From positions 1 to 52,523 of the forward strand of contig NZ_JAGGOF010000009.1 in the NCBI RefSeq assembly GCF_018614775.1: DNA of 52,523 nucleotides. Direction: 5' to 3'. This DNA is from Pseudomonas fluorescens. GTDB lineage: Bacteria > Pseudomonadota > Gammaproteobacteria > Pseudomonadales > Pseudomonadaceae. Made by a program: the position numbers and the translations under genes. Each line of letters opens with the position of its first letter. Position 1 is the first letter of the stretch. The notes beneath the pieces are model-generated. The model did not search any database and was not told where the DNA came from. It saw only the letters and a program-made list of their open reading frames with translations. This document shows, in pieces, positions 52,508 to 52,523 of this stretch.

Positions 52508-52523
52508 CCTGTGGGAGCGGGCT
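52508..52523. repeat. Partial REP at the right edge
   Basis: CCTGTGGGAGCGGGCT is the first half of a REP cut by the window end, 14 bases after the glnD stop. Confidence 0.75.

Overview
The window is a high-GC segment of a Pseudomonas chromosome, almost certainly from the P. fluorescens species complex. The evidence is the gene order (pyk / enoyl-CoA hydratase / ferredoxin reductase / GGDEF protein / fumarase as in P. aeruginosa PA4329-PA4333, from memory; and ispD to glnD as in PA3633-PA3658), the many REP palindromes with the GAGCGAGCCTGCTCGCGA core lying as inverted pairs (REPINs) between genes, and the protein sequences. I saw no rRNA, tRNA, CRISPR array, insertion sequence or prophage genes. 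Both window edges cut through repeat DNA rather than genes.

Layout. (1) 478-8737, plus strand: a MoxR-type envelope or stress operon encoding an RDD membrane protein, a SpoIIM-like membrane protein, a DUF4129 protein, a DUF4350 protein, a MoxR AAA+ ATPase and a DUF58 protein. A Fic-domain enzyme gene (5056-6243) with an AT-rich leader sits inside this operon, between the DUF4350 gene and moxR. (2) 8784-11885: an accessory stretch with an orphan Ig-like repeat protein (minus) that has a perfect operator-like palindrome upstream, a long structured leader in front of a DUF6124 gene (plus), a PilZ protein and a small TPR lipoprotein (both minus). (3) 12099-18782: pyruvate kinase, a crotonase, then a GGDEF diguanylate cyclase (SadC-like) overlapping a 2Fe-2S flavin reductase (minus), and class I fumarase. 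(4) 19046-22154: a DctB/MifS-type sensor kinase and its sigma-54-dependent response regulator. (5) 22359-48631, minus strand: a long core block with ispD-ftsB, eno, kdsA, pyrG, tilS, accA, dnaE, rnhB-lpxB-lpxA-fabZ, lpxD-ompH-bamA, rseP, dxr-cdsA-uppS, frr-pyrH, tsf and rpsB. It covers isoprenoid and undecaprenyl carrier synthesis, lipid A and Kdo synthesis, outer-membrane protein assembly, fatty acid synthesis, translation and replication. (6) 48964-52493, plus strand: map and glnD, divergent from rpsB.

How the genes work together. Block 5 is an envelope-growth and macromolecule-synthesis cluster: eno/kdsA/lpxA/lpxB/lpxD/fabZ supply lipid A-Kdo, ompH/bamA/rseP assemble and monitor outer-membrane proteins, dxr/ispD/uppS make the lipid carrier, and cdsA/accA feed phospholipid and fatty acid synthesis. 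The PilZ protein and the diguanylate cyclase are two c-di-GMP genes within about 6 kb.

The items most worth a second look are the DUF6124 leader, whose mutually exclusive and pseudoknotted pairings look like a cis-regulatory RNA switch; the fic insertion, with what looks like a displaced moxR 5' end and a 65-codon ORF coupled to both neighbours; the palindrome upstream of the Ig-like gene; and a REPIN that supplies the C-terminus of RNase HII.
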